Notes under the pieces: model-generated
Told to the model about the DNA's origin: nothing
Databases searched by the model: none
What the model saw: the letters and a program-made list of their open reading frames with translations, nothing else
Shown here: positions 1-10,301 of the stretch, one piece after another
Layout of the letters: each line of letters opens with the position of its first letter
Position numbering within the stretch: position 1 is the first letter of the stretch
Translations under genes and position numbers: made by a program
Assembly: GCA_004143605.1 (NCBI GenBank)
Contig: AWVY01000032.1
Coordinates: 166,273-200,586 of the forward strand
Source of the DNA: Desulforamulus aquiferis
Lineage (GTDB): Bacteria > Bacillota > Desulfotomaculia > Desulfotomaculales > Desulfotomaculaceae
Reading direction: 5' to 3'
Length of the DNA: 34,314 nt

Positions 1-1684
1 CCTGAGCCCAGCACCACAACCTTGGGCCTGTCGGTGGGGGTAGCCTCATCCTCAAACTCATAGCTGGAATAATAGTATGGGGTAATGGCTTCAAACTCTG
101 CAGCACAGGTATCAACCATCTTATAGACAGCATTAATTCCCTGAACCTGCCTAGCTTCCCTGACCTCTCCTTCGGATAATCCGGTTAGCTGGCCAATATA
201 CCTATCAGCTAATCCGTAGGCCTTGGCCTGCAACAACCTCTCCCTGGTCAAGCCGGTTAATGGTACATCCCGTCTAAGGGTTTCCTCAAAGGCTACAACC
301 TGATAAATTTTCTCCAGGAAGAATACATCAATGGCCGATAAGCTGGCAGCCTGATTAACTGTACCTCCCCTTCTGAAAAACTCAGCCACAGCAAAGAGCC
401 TCTGATCCTCAGCCTTAACTAATTTTTGCTCTAGCTCTTCCTGGGACAGAGCCTGAAATTCTGGAATTTGCAGACCAAATAAGCCAATCTCCAGGGAGCG
501 AATGGCCTTCATCAAGGCTGACTCAAAGGTTCGGTCAATGGACATGACCTCCCCGGTGGCTTTCATTTGAGTTCCCAGGGTCCTATCTGCACTTATAAAT
601 TTATCAAAGGGCCAGCGGGGGAACTTTATTACACAATAATCCAGGGTTGGCTCAAAACAAGCATAGGTTTTGCCTGTTACCGAATTACGTATTTCATCCA
701 GGGTAAGGCCAATGGCAATTTTAGAGGCCACCTTGGCGATTGGATAACCAGTTGCTTGGAGGCTAGGGCCGAGGACCTGGAAACCCTTGGATTAACTTCT
801 ATAACGATATATTTATAGCTGTGGGGGTCAAGGGCGTATTGCACATTGCAGCCACCTTCGATACCCAAGGCCCGGATAATTTTCAAGGAAGCACTGCGCA
901 GCATCTGGTATTCCCGGTCACTAAGGGTCTGGAGGGTGCTACCACGATGCTGTCTCCTGTATGCACACCTACAGGATCTAGGTTTTCCATATTACAAACT
1001 GTGATGCAGTTATCAGCGGCATCACGCATTACTTCATACTCAATTTCTTTCCAGCCAGCTACACTGCGTTCAACCAGGATTTGCCCAATTAGGCTGTGCT
1101 TAAGTCCACGAATGGCTACTGCTGTTAATTCCTCTCTACTTTTGGCGATGCCTCCCCCTGTACCTCCCATGGTATAGGCGGTCTAACGATAACTGGGTAT
1201 CCGATGGAGTCTGCAAACTCAATTGCTTCCCTAACAGAACAAACAATGGTTGATTCAGGTACAGGTTCACCTATTTGCTCCATCATTAATTTAAACATTT
1301 CTCTATCTTCTGCTTTACGTATGGCGTCCAGGGGAGTTCCCAGCAGGATTACACCCTCTTCATCCAGCACGCCCCTCTCAGCAATTGCATAGCTATATTT
1401 AGACCAACTTGTCCACCCAGGTTGGCAAAAGACCATCGGGCTTCTCCTGACGAATTACCCTGGTAACAAACTCTGGTGTTAAAGGCTCAATATATACCGA
1501 TCAGCCATATTGGCATCTGTCATGATGGTAGCCGGGTTAGAGTTTACCAGCACTACCTCAAGTCCCTCTTCTTTCAGGGAACGGCAAGCCTGGGTTCCGG
1601 CATAGTCAAATTCAGCGGCCTGACCGATAACAATGGGGCCGGAACCTATTACTAATACTTTTTTATACCCTGCTTTTTAGGCAT
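1..1684 (-). CDS. carB: Carbamoyl-phosphate synthase large chain, N-terminal half (window-truncated, frame-broken)
   Basis: This is the large synthetase subunit, which makes carbamoyl phosphate from bicarbonate, ATP and the ammonia delivered by CarA, for pyrimidine and arginine synthesis. About 560 of the usual ~1,070 residues are present. The N-terminus reads [18 protein letters not shown], followed by the ATP-grasp region ([25 protein letters not shown]) and the oligomerisation domain. At the window edge the start of the second half appears (KVVVLGSG). The ATG at 1684 lies just after the carA stop, with GGGGAGG ahead of it. The frame breaks near 1660, 1498, 1420, 1383, 1181, 931 and 754, and each is cured by one added base, so I read them as sequence errors. 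It is the last visible gene of the pyr operon; downstream pyr genes probably lie beyond position 1. Confidence 0.93.
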
Positions 1685-1687
1685 GGG

Positions 1688-2776
1688 TTACCTCCCCTCA
1701 CTGGCTACAAAGTTATTAATATTGTCTAGGAAGCGATCAAAAAGATATTCAGAATCCATGGGGCCAGGTGCAGCCTCAGGATGGTACTGTACCGAGAATA
1801 CAGGCAGGCTCTTGTGACGTAAGCCCTCTACGGTATTATCGTTAAGATTGATATGGGAAACCTCCATATCCGAAGGCAAGCTATCCTTATCTACTGTGTA
1901 TCCGTGGTTTTGTGAGGTAATGTAAACTCTGCCACTGGCCAAATCCTTAACAGGGTGATTTGCACCCCTATGGCCAAACTTAAGCTTATAGGTTTTACCT
2001 CCCACTGCCAGACCTATAATTTGGTGACCCAGGCAGATACCAAAAACCGGCAGTTTGTCTATTAAACTATTAACAGTCTTAACGGCATAAGGAACGTCCG
2101 TGGGGTCTCCAGGTCCGTTAGATAGCATTAAACCCTTGGGATTCATGGCCAGGATTTCTTCCGGGCTTGTGGTGGGTGGAACCACCACCACCTCACATTG
2201 ACGGTTATTCAGGCACCTTACAATATTAGCCTTAGCCCCAAAATCTATAAGGACTACCCGATGCCCCTCGCCGGACACGGTATATATCTCCTTGGTGGCC
2301 ACTGTGGGAACGAGCTCCTGACCGGAAATTCCCGGGGTATTCTTAGCTTTTTCAATAAGTATTGCCGGGTCTGTAATTTGGGTGCTAATAATACCTCTCA
2401 TAGTACCGTGATTACGTATTCTCCTGGTTAAAGCCCTGGTGTCAATTCCAGATATACCAATGACACCTTCCCGGGCTAAGAACTCATCTATTTTATTGCT
2501 AACACGCCAGTTGCTGGGTCTATCGCACTCTTCCTTGACCACAAAGCCCCTTACAAAGGAACGTTTGGCTTCAAAATCATCTTTATTGATACCGTAATTG
2601 CCAATTAGGGGATAGGTCATGACCACTATTTGTCCACAATAGGATGGATCTGTTAGTACTTCTTGGTAGCCGGTCATTCCAGTATTAAAAACCACTTCTC
2701 CCCATTGCTCCCCTGTGGCCCCAAAGGCCTTGCCGGTAAATACGGTTCCGTCTTCTAGTACTAGTAAAGCTTGCAT
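1688..2776 (-). CDS. carA: Carbamoyl-phosphate synthase small chain (glutamine amidotransferase)
   Basis: This subunit hydrolyses glutamine and channels ammonia to CarB. It is intact at 362 residues, the normal family length. The N-terminal CPSase small-chain domain (about 1-150, with the typical GMTGYQEVLTDPSY stretch) is followed by a class I glutamine amidotransferase domain. That domain carries the nucleophile motif FGICLGHQ and the catalytic HPE motif in QYHPEAAPGP. The ATG at 2776 has GGAGGTG upstream. The stop lies 3 bases before the carB start, so the two are surely co-transcribed and coupled. It is one of the few genes of the operon here with no frame break. Confidence 0.97.
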   Translation of the reverse strand: MQALLVLEDGTVFTGKAFGATGEQWGEVVFNTGMTGYQEVLTDPSYCGQIVVMTYPLIGNYGINKDDFEAKRSFVRGFVVKEECDRPSNWRVSNKIDEFLAREGVIGISGIDTRALTRRIRNHGTMRGIISTQITDPAILIEKAKNTPGISGQELVPTVATKEIYTVSGEGHRVVLIDFGAKANIVRCLNNRQCEVVVVPPTTSPEEILAMNPKGLMLSNGPGDPTDVPYAVKTVNSLIDKLPVFGICLGHQIIGLAVGGKTYKLKFGHRGANHPVKDLASGRVYITSQNHGYTVDKDSLPSDMEVSHINLNDNTVEGLRHKSLPVFSVQYHPEAAPGPMDSEYLFDRFLDNINNFVASEGR

Positions 2777-2809
2777 TATGATAAGACACCTCCGTCAATA
2801 AACTTCCAT

Positions 2810-2823
2810 TGTATAATTATACA
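2810..2823. promoter_or_regulatory. Perfect 14-bp palindrome in the pyrC-carA gap
   Basis: TGTATAATTATACA is a perfect palindrome in the 75-base gap between pyrC and carA. It contains a TATAAT hexamer on the minus strand, so it could be an internal -10 element, an operator, or both. I saw no good -35 at standard spacing. The role is unknown. Confidence 0.35.
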
Positions 2824-2851
2824 TCATGCTGCATTTTTATCTAGTGTAAAT

Positions 2852-4134
2852 TTACTCCTGGAGCTGTCTATTTTCCATGACCAGCACTCCACCGCAAAGG
2901 GTAGCAACCGGCCAACCCGTAAGCCTGCGACCCCCAAAGGGTGTGTTTTTACTCTTACTCTGCATCTTACCTGGGTCCACTACATCACTTAGCTCCGGGT
3001 CAATGATGGTGATATCCGCCACTCCTCCGATATCCAGAAAACCTCCCGGCAGACCTAATATCTTACGTGGATTAGTGCATAATCTTGCCACTGCCTGGGG
3101 CACCGATAATATACCTGTATGGACCAACTCAGTAAATACCAGTCCCACAGCAGTTTCCAAGCCTATCAGGCCATTGGGAGCATATTGAAATTCAGCATCC
3201 TTTTCATGAAAGGCGTGGGGTGCATGGTCTGTGGCTATCACATCTATTACCCCGTCCTTTAGCCCCTCTTTGATGGCCTCAACATCTTTCATGCTTCGCA
3301 GGGGTGGATTAACCTTGGCGTTTGTGTTGAAGCCCTGCACAGCTTCCTCGGTTAGGGTAAAGTGGTGTGGTCCTACTTCAGCAGTGACCTTTAAACCCCG
3401 CTCCTTTGCCTGACGTACCATTCGGACACTTCCCACTGTACTAATGTGGGCTAAATGTAACTTGCAGCCAGTGGCCTCAGCCAGCAATATATCCCTAGCC
3501 ACCATAGCCTCTTCGGCAGCGGCAGGTATACCCTTTAATCCCAGCATAGCGGAGATTGGACCTCATGCATCAACCGCCACCGGCCAGACTCAAATCTTCA
3601 CAATGGGAAATAACCGGCAGGTCAAGCATAGCAGCATACTGCATAACCCGGTACATCATTCCCGCATCCATTACAGCTGACCGTCATCGGAGAGTGCCAC
3701 CGCTCCACTTTCCTTTAAATCTGCCATTTCTGTAAGTTCTTTACCAGCTGATCCCTTGGTAAGGGCACCAATAGGGTAAACCTTAGAGGGCATACCCTGG
3801 GCCCTTTGCAGGATATAACTAATTACTGACCCGTTATCTGCCACCGGATTGGTGTTTGGCATGCAGGCCACTGCCGTAAAGCCTCCCATGGCCGCAGCCT
3901 GGTTCCGCTGGCTATGTCTTCCTTATACTCATAACCAGGTTCCCTCAGATGTACGTGCATGTCCAACAGCCCCGGGCAAACATAGCGACCGGTGGCCTCA
4001 ATCACCTTAGCCTCCTGATCAGAGATATCTGCTCCTATATTTACTATAAGTCCTTGATCTATTAGCAGATCTTGCTGTGCCAAGGTCTCCTTAACCGGGT
4101 CCACAATAATTCCGCCCTTAATTAGATAGCGCAT
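2852..4134 (-). CDS. pyrC: Dihydroorotase (frame-broken)
   Basis: PyrC is a zinc amidohydrolase that cyclises carbamoyl aspartate to dihydroorotate, the third step of pyrimidine synthesis. The repaired protein is about 428 residues, as expected for the class I enzyme. Visible motifs are [10 protein letters not shown] (metal-binding HxH), ACMPNTNPV, the HLAHIST region and ATDHAPH with the catalytic Asp. I place the start at the ATG at 4134, preceded by GGAGGTG, rather than the upstream GTG at 4143, which would lie inside that ribosome site. It overlaps the end of pyrB by 17 bases, which suggests translational coupling. Frame breaks near 3899, 3676, 3569 and 3560 are each repaired by one added base. 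Confidence 0.93.
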
Positions 4135-5055
4135 TGGCTTCACCTCCGGTTAACAGATATAATACAGCCATTCTTATTGCCACACCGTTGGTGACCTGCT
4201 CAGTTATCACTGAATGATTACCGTAGGCAACCTCCGGGCTAATTTCCACGCCCCGGTTCATTGGCCCTGGATGCAAAATTAGAGCATCCTTAGCCAAAAG
4301 CCCCAGATGCTTCTGGGTAACTCCAAACAACCTGCTGTACTCTCTGAGTGATGGGAATAAACCCTGCTGCTGTCTTTCCAATTGAATACGCAGCACATTG
4401 ACCACGTCTACCCCCTCTAAGGCTTCGTCCAATTTATGATATACTTTAGCCCCCATCTGCTGAATTTCCGGTGGCATCAAGGTGTTGGTCCCACCACCCT
4501 TACCTCCGCCCCCATTTTAGTTAATCCCCAAATATTTGACCTAGCCACTCTGCTGTGGAGAATATCCCCTACAATAGCCACCTTAAGGCCAGCAAAATTG
4601 CCCTTTTTCTCCCTAATGGTAAACATATCTAATAGTCCCTGGGTTGGATGCTCATGGGTCCCATCCCCCGCATTTACCACCGAGGCTGGAATGCAACCTG
4701 CCAGGTATTCAGCAGCTCCACTGGCCGGATGACGCATTACCACAACATCCACTCCCATGGAATTTAGTGTCAAACCAGTATCCCTTAAACTTTCTCCCTT
4801 TGACACCGAACTGCTTGAAGCAGTTAGTCCCACTGTGTCTGCACTAAGGTATTTTGCCGCTAAATCAAAGGAGGATCTGGTTCTGGTGCTGTTCTCATAA
4901 AAAAGTGTTATCACGCTACGTCCCCGCAGGGTGGGAGTTTTTTTAATCTTTCTGCCGATAATTTCCTTCATGGGAACTGCTGTATCCAGCACCAGCTTAA
5001 TTTCTTCTGCTGTAAGATTACGCAGACCCAGGAGGTCCTTCCTTTGCCATCCCAT
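4118..5055 (-). CDS. pyrB: Aspartate carbamoyltransferase catalytic chain (one frame break)
   Basis: PyrB joins carbamoyl phosphate and aspartate to give carbamoyl aspartate. The N-terminal domain has the carbamoyl-phosphate loop [13 protein letters not shown] and the HPTQ motif in [14 protein letters not shown]. The C-terminal aspartate-binding domain has [14 protein letters not shown]. The repaired length of about 313 residues matches the family. The frame breaks near 4492, where GPT-P should read GPTTLMPPEI; one added C restores it. The ATG at 5055 follows a GGGGG-rich ribosome site. No pyrI regulatory chain is present, as is normal in Firmicutes. The gene lies directly behind the second PyrR attenuator. 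Confidence 0.95.
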
Positions 5056-5112
5056 TAATATAACCCCCTTTTAATAATTTCTACTTAAATTACTTCCATT
5101 ATTACTAGTCAC

Positions 5113-5154
5113 AAAAAATATAGCCCCAGCAAGGTAATAATACCCCACTGAGGC
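5113..5154 (-). terminator. Attenuator terminator of the pyrR-pyrB gap
   Basis: On the minus strand, GCCTCAGTGGGGTA (5154-5141) pairs with TACCTTGCTGGGGC (5136-5123) around a 4-base loop. This is a 14-bp stem with a few G-U pairs, followed by a T-tract (5118-5113). The 5' arm overlaps 5159-5150, which can alternatively pair with the PyrR-hairpin 3' arm at 5236-5227 (GAGGCCGGCA with TGCCGGCCTC). The RNA can therefore switch between termination and read-through into pyrB. Confidence 0.85.
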
Positions 5155-5221
5155 CGGCAGTCTGGCAAGCTTAAAAATTAACCATAAGCCCTTCTTTGCC
5201 TGAATCCCTTTTTATCGGGAT

Positions 5222-5257
5222 TACCTTGCCGGCCTCACAGGACCGATTTTAAAGGTA
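5222..5257 (-). promoter_or_regulatory. PyrR-binding anti-antiterminator hairpin before pyrB
   Basis: On the minus strand, TACCTT pairs with AAGGTA as the lower stem. A purine-rich bulge follows, then an upper stem CGGTC/GGCCG closed by the hexaloop CTGTGA. This fits the known PyrR RNA site (hexaloop CNGNGA, conserved GAGGC 3' side). When UMP-loaded PyrR binds, the hairpin is held, the antiterminator cannot form and transcription stops before pyrB. Confidence 0.88.
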
Positions 5258-5275
5258 TCATTCAGGAACCCATAT

Positions 5276-5829
<554 letters not shown>

Positions 5830-5860
5830 TAACCCACCTCCAAAAATAACAATACATACT

Positions 5861-5887
5861 AAAAATGCTTACCCTATTCGGTAAGCA
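5861..5887 (-). terminator. Attenuator terminator before pyrR
   Basis: On the minus strand, TGCTTACC / GGTAAGCA is an 8-bp perfect stem with a GAATAG loop, followed by TTTTT. The GGTAAG on the 3' side of the upstream PyrR hairpin is complementary to its CTTACC arm, which gives the antiterminator alternative. Confidence 0.85.
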
Positions 5888-5923
5888 GGCATAGTTTAAC
5901 CCTAAATGATTAATTCTATGTTT

Positions 5924-5954
5924 CCTTACCGGCCTCTCGGGACCCAATTAAAGG
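5924..5954 (-). promoter_or_regulatory. PyrR-binding hairpin before pyrR
   Basis: On the minus strand, a CCTT/AAGG lower stem and a GGTC/GGCC upper stem carry the hexaloop CCGAGA, which fits CNGNGA, and the GAGGCCGG 3' side. This is a second copy of the PyrR site, with the same architecture as the one before pyrB. Confidence 0.85.
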
Positions 5955-5968
5955 TTTTATCTGTATAA

Positions 5969-5997
5969 GTCTACCATCTCATTTGGGCGAGTGTCAA
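5969..5997 (-). promoter_or_regulatory. Promoter of the pyr operon
   Basis: On the minus strand, a perfect -35 TTGACA (5997-5992) is followed after about 17 bases by TAGACT (5974-5969), a 4/6 match to the sigma-A -10. It lies just upstream of the first PyrR hairpin. Confidence 0.65.
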
Positions 5998-6026
5998 GGC
6001 AAATTTGTTCGTGCTTATCAGTATTA

Positions 6027-6302
6027 CTAGGACTTGTTTATTCCATAAAAAATAAGTAGTACGCCAGAAAATATGATAGCCATTTTTGAGATGGATACCT
6101 TTCCGGCCAACCCAACTAAACCTAAGGTTGTTACCAAAACCATTACCGTGGGTCCAACCATGGCTAAAACAGCGTTAATTTTTAATGCAGATTCCACTCT
6201 GCCAAATTTCAACATTAGCATTGCTGCAGAAAATTCAATGGTTGCAGATAGGCAACGAAGCATGGCCATGGCAAAAACAATTCTATCAGTAATAAAAAAC
6301 AT
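6027..6302 (-). CDS. yqhV: YqhV family small membrane protein (DUF2619)
   Basis: This 91-residue protein has three hydrophobic segments. The conserved pattern AMLRCLSATIEFSAA, then LKINAVLAMVGP and LGLVGLAGKVS, resembles Bacillus subtilis YqhV, which sits beside the spoIIIA operon. No biochemical function is known to me. The ATG at 6302 follows GGGGGGATAAC. It stands alone between the pyr promoter and a divergent MFS gene. Its stop lies only about 30 bases from the pyr -35. Family recognition is from memory of YqhV, so the name is likely but not certain. Confidence 0.75.
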   Translation of the reverse strand: MFFITDRIVFAMAMLRCLSATIEFSAAMLMLKFGRVESALKINAVLAMVGPTVMVLVTTLGLVGLAGKVSISKMAIIFSGVLLIFYGINKS

Positions 6303-6428
6303 GTTATCCCCCCGCTTTCGTTATACTTTAAAAAATATGCTGGTTAGACAAGACTAATGCATATAGTGCCTGTTAAAGAGACAAAATACATTGTGCCTTT
6401 TATTTAAAGTAAACCAAAGGACGTGGTT

Positions 6429-7869
6429 ATGATGTCACAAGCCGCTGCAGCAGGTGGTAATAACAAAGGAAATAATGCCAATGGCTTTACACTTGCAGCC
6501 CTGGCCGGTGTACCGCTAATAATGGTCTTGGGAACTCCATGTTAATACCGGTACTTCCCGAAATGGCAACAGCACTAAGGGTTTCGCAAATGGAAATAAG
6601 TCTTATTATAACCATGTTCTCTGTTCCTGCAGGTTTAGTTATTCCTTTGGCCGGCTTTTTATCGGATCGATTCGGTAGAAAAAGGTAATCATTCCAGCTC
6701 TGTTTCTTTATGCCCTAGGTGGTCTACTAGCTGGAGCAGCTGCTCTAATCTTTAGGGAAAACGCTTATCCTTGGATCTTAGGAGGTCGGGTTCTTCAAGG
6801 TATTGGTGCAGCTGGCACAGCCCCCATTGCCATGGCCTTTTGCGGGGATTTATGGGCGGGAAAAGAAAGGGCTAAATCCCTTGGGGTCATTGAAGCTCAA
6901 ATGGAATGGGTAAGGTGACAAGCCCTATCCTTGGTGCTGTTGTGGGACTAATTGCCTGGTGGGCTATTTTCTTTTTCTTTCCCATTGTAATAGCCTTTGT
7001 TATTTTGGCGGTTTGGTTTTTAACAAAGGAACCTGAAGCCAAGAAAGAGCCTAAAAAAGTTAAAGAATATATAGGTTCCATTAAAAAGATATTTAAAAAG
7101 AAATCTCCTTTGCTTTTGTCAAGCTTCTTTGCCGGTTCTGCTGCCCTGCTGATTTTATTTGGTGTATTGTTTTACCTTTCAGACTTTCTGGAAAAAAGGT
7201 ACGGCCTTGATGGCGTAATTAAAGGAGCGGCCTTAGCGATTCCAGTTTTATTTATGAGTACTACTTCCTATCTTACCGGTGCACTTATTAAGAAAAAAAT
7301 AAATTTAATGAAGTGGCTGGTGGTAATTGGCCATGTTATTATTGGGGCTTCTCTGGTAACCCTACCCCTCTTTAATAATGTCTATGCCTTCTTTGCCGGT
7401 ATTTCAACAGCGGGAGTGGGTACGGGTTTAGTTTTACCTTGTTTAAATACCCTAATAACCGGCTCTGCTGAAAAGGACGAGAGAGGTTTGGTTACTTCAC
7501 TATATGGTAGTGTCAGATTTCTGGGTGTAGCTGCAGGCCCTCCTCTCTTTGGATGGTTGGTGGGCATTGGCCTGATGTAATGTTTTGGGCATCAGCCGGG
7601 TTGCAGCGGTGGCTGCCGTAGCTGCATTCCTTTTCATAAAAGTTAAAGCCATAAAAGAGTCTCCCCCTGGAACAGCAGCAAAGGGACAACATTCTTCTAA
7701 GCCTGAAAAAATAACTCTAGAGCCAGCAACTCAGCCAACTTTTATGTATAATACATTGGCCTGGCGCCCTTTAAATAATGTTAGTATGGTGGCCCGTAAG
7801 CCAATGCCAAAAGAGGATAGGTTAAATACGGTTGGACAGGTAAATAATGGTGATGAACAAAAGGAGTAA
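6429..7869 (+). CDS. MFS transporter, drug-efflux type (frame-broken)
   Basis: This is a 12-TM-type major facilitator of about 481 residues after repair. It has the MFS signature loop [11 protein letters not shown] between helices 2 and 3, the [18 protein letters not shown] helix and the antiporter-like stretch [15 protein letters not shown]. The substrate is unknown; the pattern suggests the DHA1 drug:H+ antiporters. A ~60-residue hydrophilic tail rich in Lys/Pro/Glu follows the last helix. The ATG at 6429 (or 6432) follows AAAGGA. Five frame breaks (near 6535, 6686, 6900, 7577 and 7601) are each repaired by one base. It ends 120 bases before comA on the same strand, so export of a sulfonate is conceivable but unproven. 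Confidence 0.88.
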
Positions 7870-7989
7870 CCCCAGTTTTACCAAATGCATATTTTAAGTC
7901 ATGACCGAATTAATCTCATCACGGGGGATAAAGGGGAGGTGTTTGTGACGGACCCGTTATTAAGCGGGACCGTGAAAGGAGTTGTCAGC

Positions 7990-8802
7990 ATGAACAAGGA
8001 TGGGTTCAAAAAGACGTGGCAGGAAATCCTTAGTTTCCCCATGGGAACCAGATGTGAAAAGCCAAGGACAAAGGGGTTAACAATGGTTATTGATAAGGGC
8101 TTGGGACTGGGTGAAACCAGGGATTTGCTAAATCTAGCTGGAGACTATATTGACTTCTTTAAGCTGGGCTTTGGCACTTCTGCACTATACTACAATCATG
8201 TCCTTGAGGAAAAAATTAATTTGGTAACCTCCCATGGGGTTGAGATCTATCCAGGAGGCACTTTTTTAGAAGTAGCAATATTACAGGACAAGCTAAGGGA
8301 ATATTTGGCAATGGCTAGGAACTTTGGATTTACTGCTATTGAGGTTTCCGATGGCACCATGGATCTGAACCCAAAAATCCGGGCAGAAGCTGTTACCCGT
8401 GCTGTCGAGATGGGCTTTACCGTTTTAACGGAGGTAGGGAAAAAGGATCCCCACGATGACTTTGAAATTAAAGATATTGTTAAGTTAGTTAGTGATGATC
8501 TGACTAACGGTGCATCCTACGTCATTGTTGAAGGGCATGAGTCAGGTAAGGGTGTGGGCTTATACGACAACCAAGGAAATATAATCCTATCTGACCTTGA
8601 AGAGTTAGTCCACAGTGTGACCGACCCATCCAAACTAATCTGGGAAGCTCCCATTAAAGATCAGCAGCAGGAGCTAATTATTCGTTTCGGCCCTGATGTT
8701 AGTATTGGAAATATAAACCCCCATGAGGTCCTTGCCCTCGAAGCACTCCGTGTTGGATTAAGAGCAGACACCCTTAAATCAGTCCTCCGGAGATATAAGT
8801 AG
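7990..8802 (+). CDS. comA: Phosphosulfolactate synthase, ComA family
   Basis: ComA adds sulfite to phosphoenolpyruvate to form phosphosulfolactate. This is the first step of coenzyme M synthesis in methanogens, and in Bacillus the homologue is YitD. The typical motif KGLTMVIDKGLGLGETRDLL is followed by YIDFFKLGFGTSALY, GVEIYPGGTF, IEVSDGTMDL, TEVGKKDP and VIVEGHESGKGVG. I choose the ATG at 7990, which has AAAGGAG at good spacing and gives 270 residues, the family norm. An upstream ATG at 7885 is in frame but lacks a ribosome site. No ComB, ComC or other coenzyme M gene is visible in the window. The gene is followed by its own terminator. Confidence 0.92.
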   Translation: MNKDGFKKTWQEILSFPMGTRCEKPRTKGLTMVIDKGLGLGETRDLLNLAGDYIDFFKLGFGTSALYYNHVLEEKINLVTSHGVEIYPGGTFLEVAILQDKLREYLAMARNFGFTAIEVSDGTMDLNPKIRAEAVTRAVEMGFTVLTEVGKKDPHDDFEIKDIVKLVSDDLTNGASYVIVEGHESGKGVGLYDNQGNIILSDLEELVHSVTDPSKLIWEAPIKDQQQELIIRFGPDVSIGNINPHEVLALEALRVGLRADTLKSVLRRYK

Positions 8803-8820
8803 CATAATAATTTAATGGTT

Positions 8821-8853
8821 AACTCTTTGGTGTATATCATCAAGGGGTTTTTT
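8821..8853 (+). terminator. Rho-independent terminator after comA
   Basis: AACTCTTTG pairs with CAAGGGGTT (9 bp, two G-U) around an 11-base loop and is followed by TTTTTT. It separates comA from the convergent kinase operon. Confidence 0.8.
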
Positions 8854-8855
8854 AT

Positions 8856-10296
8856 TTATATCCCTGCAGGATTATTAAATCTAAAAAGGAAGTTTGTGCC
8901 CCTTGGACTAGTTTCCAAGGTAATTACCGCATTGTGCCTGGCCGCAATTCCGAAACAGGTAGCCAGTCCCAAGCCGGTTCCCTCTGCCTTAGTTGTAAAA
9001 AATGGAGTACCAATCTTTTCCAGAATATCTTCACTAATACCCTTACCCTGATCCCTTACAGATAGTATAACCTCATTTTCGTCATGATAGGTTTTAATTG
9101 TCAAGCAGCCTCCCTCACCCATGGAATCTAAACCATTCCGGCTAAATTTAAAATGACCTGACGAATTTCTTTATCATCAAGCATTAAATCCGGTATTACT
9201 CCCAGTTCTATTTTTACATACTTATCACTACCAACGGCATCCGCCTGGATTAAGGGATATAGTGCTTCAATAATTGGATTTAAGCTTTGCATAACTAACT
9301 CTTTTGATTTCACTTTACTTATTGATAAAAATTCGGTAATTATGGAGTTAGCTCTATCCAATTCTTCTATCATTATCTTAAAATATTCTTCATATTGAAT
9401 ACAGCCATTCTTTTCAGATAGCATTTGTAAAAAGCCCCTGACGGTTGTCATCGGATTTCTGACCTCATGGCTTATGCCAGCAGCCATCTCTCCAATAAGG
9501 TTTAGCCTATCCAATCTGGCAATATCCTGCTCCATCTGTTTACGATTAGTAATATCCTTTAAATAAACCGAAAGTCCTGCCTCCCAGGGATATATATGAA
9601 AATCCCTCCACCGTTCCTGGGTAAAAACCTCAAATTGTACCTGAACCTGCTCCTCCATAGCCCGGGTAAAGGCCCTGGTCATTTGCTCCGGCGGATTAGC
9701 ATATTCAGTCCAGATACTTTTACCAATTAGCTGTCCTTTACTTTTACCCAGTTGCCTTTCGGCTTCTTTATTTATATAGGTAAACTTCCACTCTTTATCC
9801 ACAGCAAAGAAGCGTCGGTTATACTCTCCAAAATACTGGTGATTTGCCGGGAGGATTTTCTTAATTGATCAGCAATTATTTTCCTCTGTCTAATCTCTTC
9901 CCTTAAATTTTGGTGAATCTTAACAAAACCCTCTATTTTTAGCTGCAAAGTCTTATGATTAAAGGGTTTAAAAATATAATCTATGGCACCTAAAGAATAT
10001 CCCTGAAGCACATGTTCAGAGGCCTGGCTAATGGCGGTAATAAAGATTATAGGAATATGTCGTGATTTTTCCCTCTGCCTAATCAATTGGGCCGTTTCAA
10101 AGCCATTTATACCCGGCATTTGAACATCCAGCAAAATAACTGCCACGTCTTCCTTTAAAACCCATTTTAAGGCCTCTTCCCCAGAGTAGGCCTTTATTAA
10201 ATTATAATCAGGTGACGAGAGTACTGCTTCCAAGGCCAATAAATTTTCGGGGCGGTCATCTACCATTAGAATGTTGATTATTTCATTACTCTTCAT
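8856..10296 (-). CDS. Receiver-PAS-histidine kinase (frame-broken)
   Basis: This is a soluble sensor kinase of about 480 residues with an N-terminal receiver. REC (1-122) has ILMVDDRPEN, the phosphoacceptor Asp at about 57 in LLDVQMPG and Lys at about 110 in IFKPF. A short coiled coil and a PAS domain (about 155-265) follow. Next comes HisKA with His at about 276 in GISHEVRNPMTT, then HATPase_c with NLARNGLDSM, VRDQGKGIS and GTGLGLA. Breaks near 9806 and 9138 each need one added base. The start lies 5 bases after the cheR stop, so it is the last gene of the operon. A receiver fused ahead of the kinase suggests it takes phosphate from the upstream hybrid kinase; that is inference. Confidence 0.9.
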
Positions 10297-10301
10297 AATT
10301 C

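Noticed and set aside
567-1392. Plus-strand open frames across carB (567-818, 821-1177, 1204-1392)
   Set aside because: They are antisense to clear CarB motifs and encode no recognisable protein.
6073-6357. Plus-strand open frame opposite yqhV
   Set aside because: It is the antisense shadow of a hydrophobic gene; no ribosome site and no family resemblance.
7870-7989. T-box or other known riboswitch before comA
   Set aside because: No T-box signature or antiterminator/terminator pair is present; only an imperfect short hairpin.
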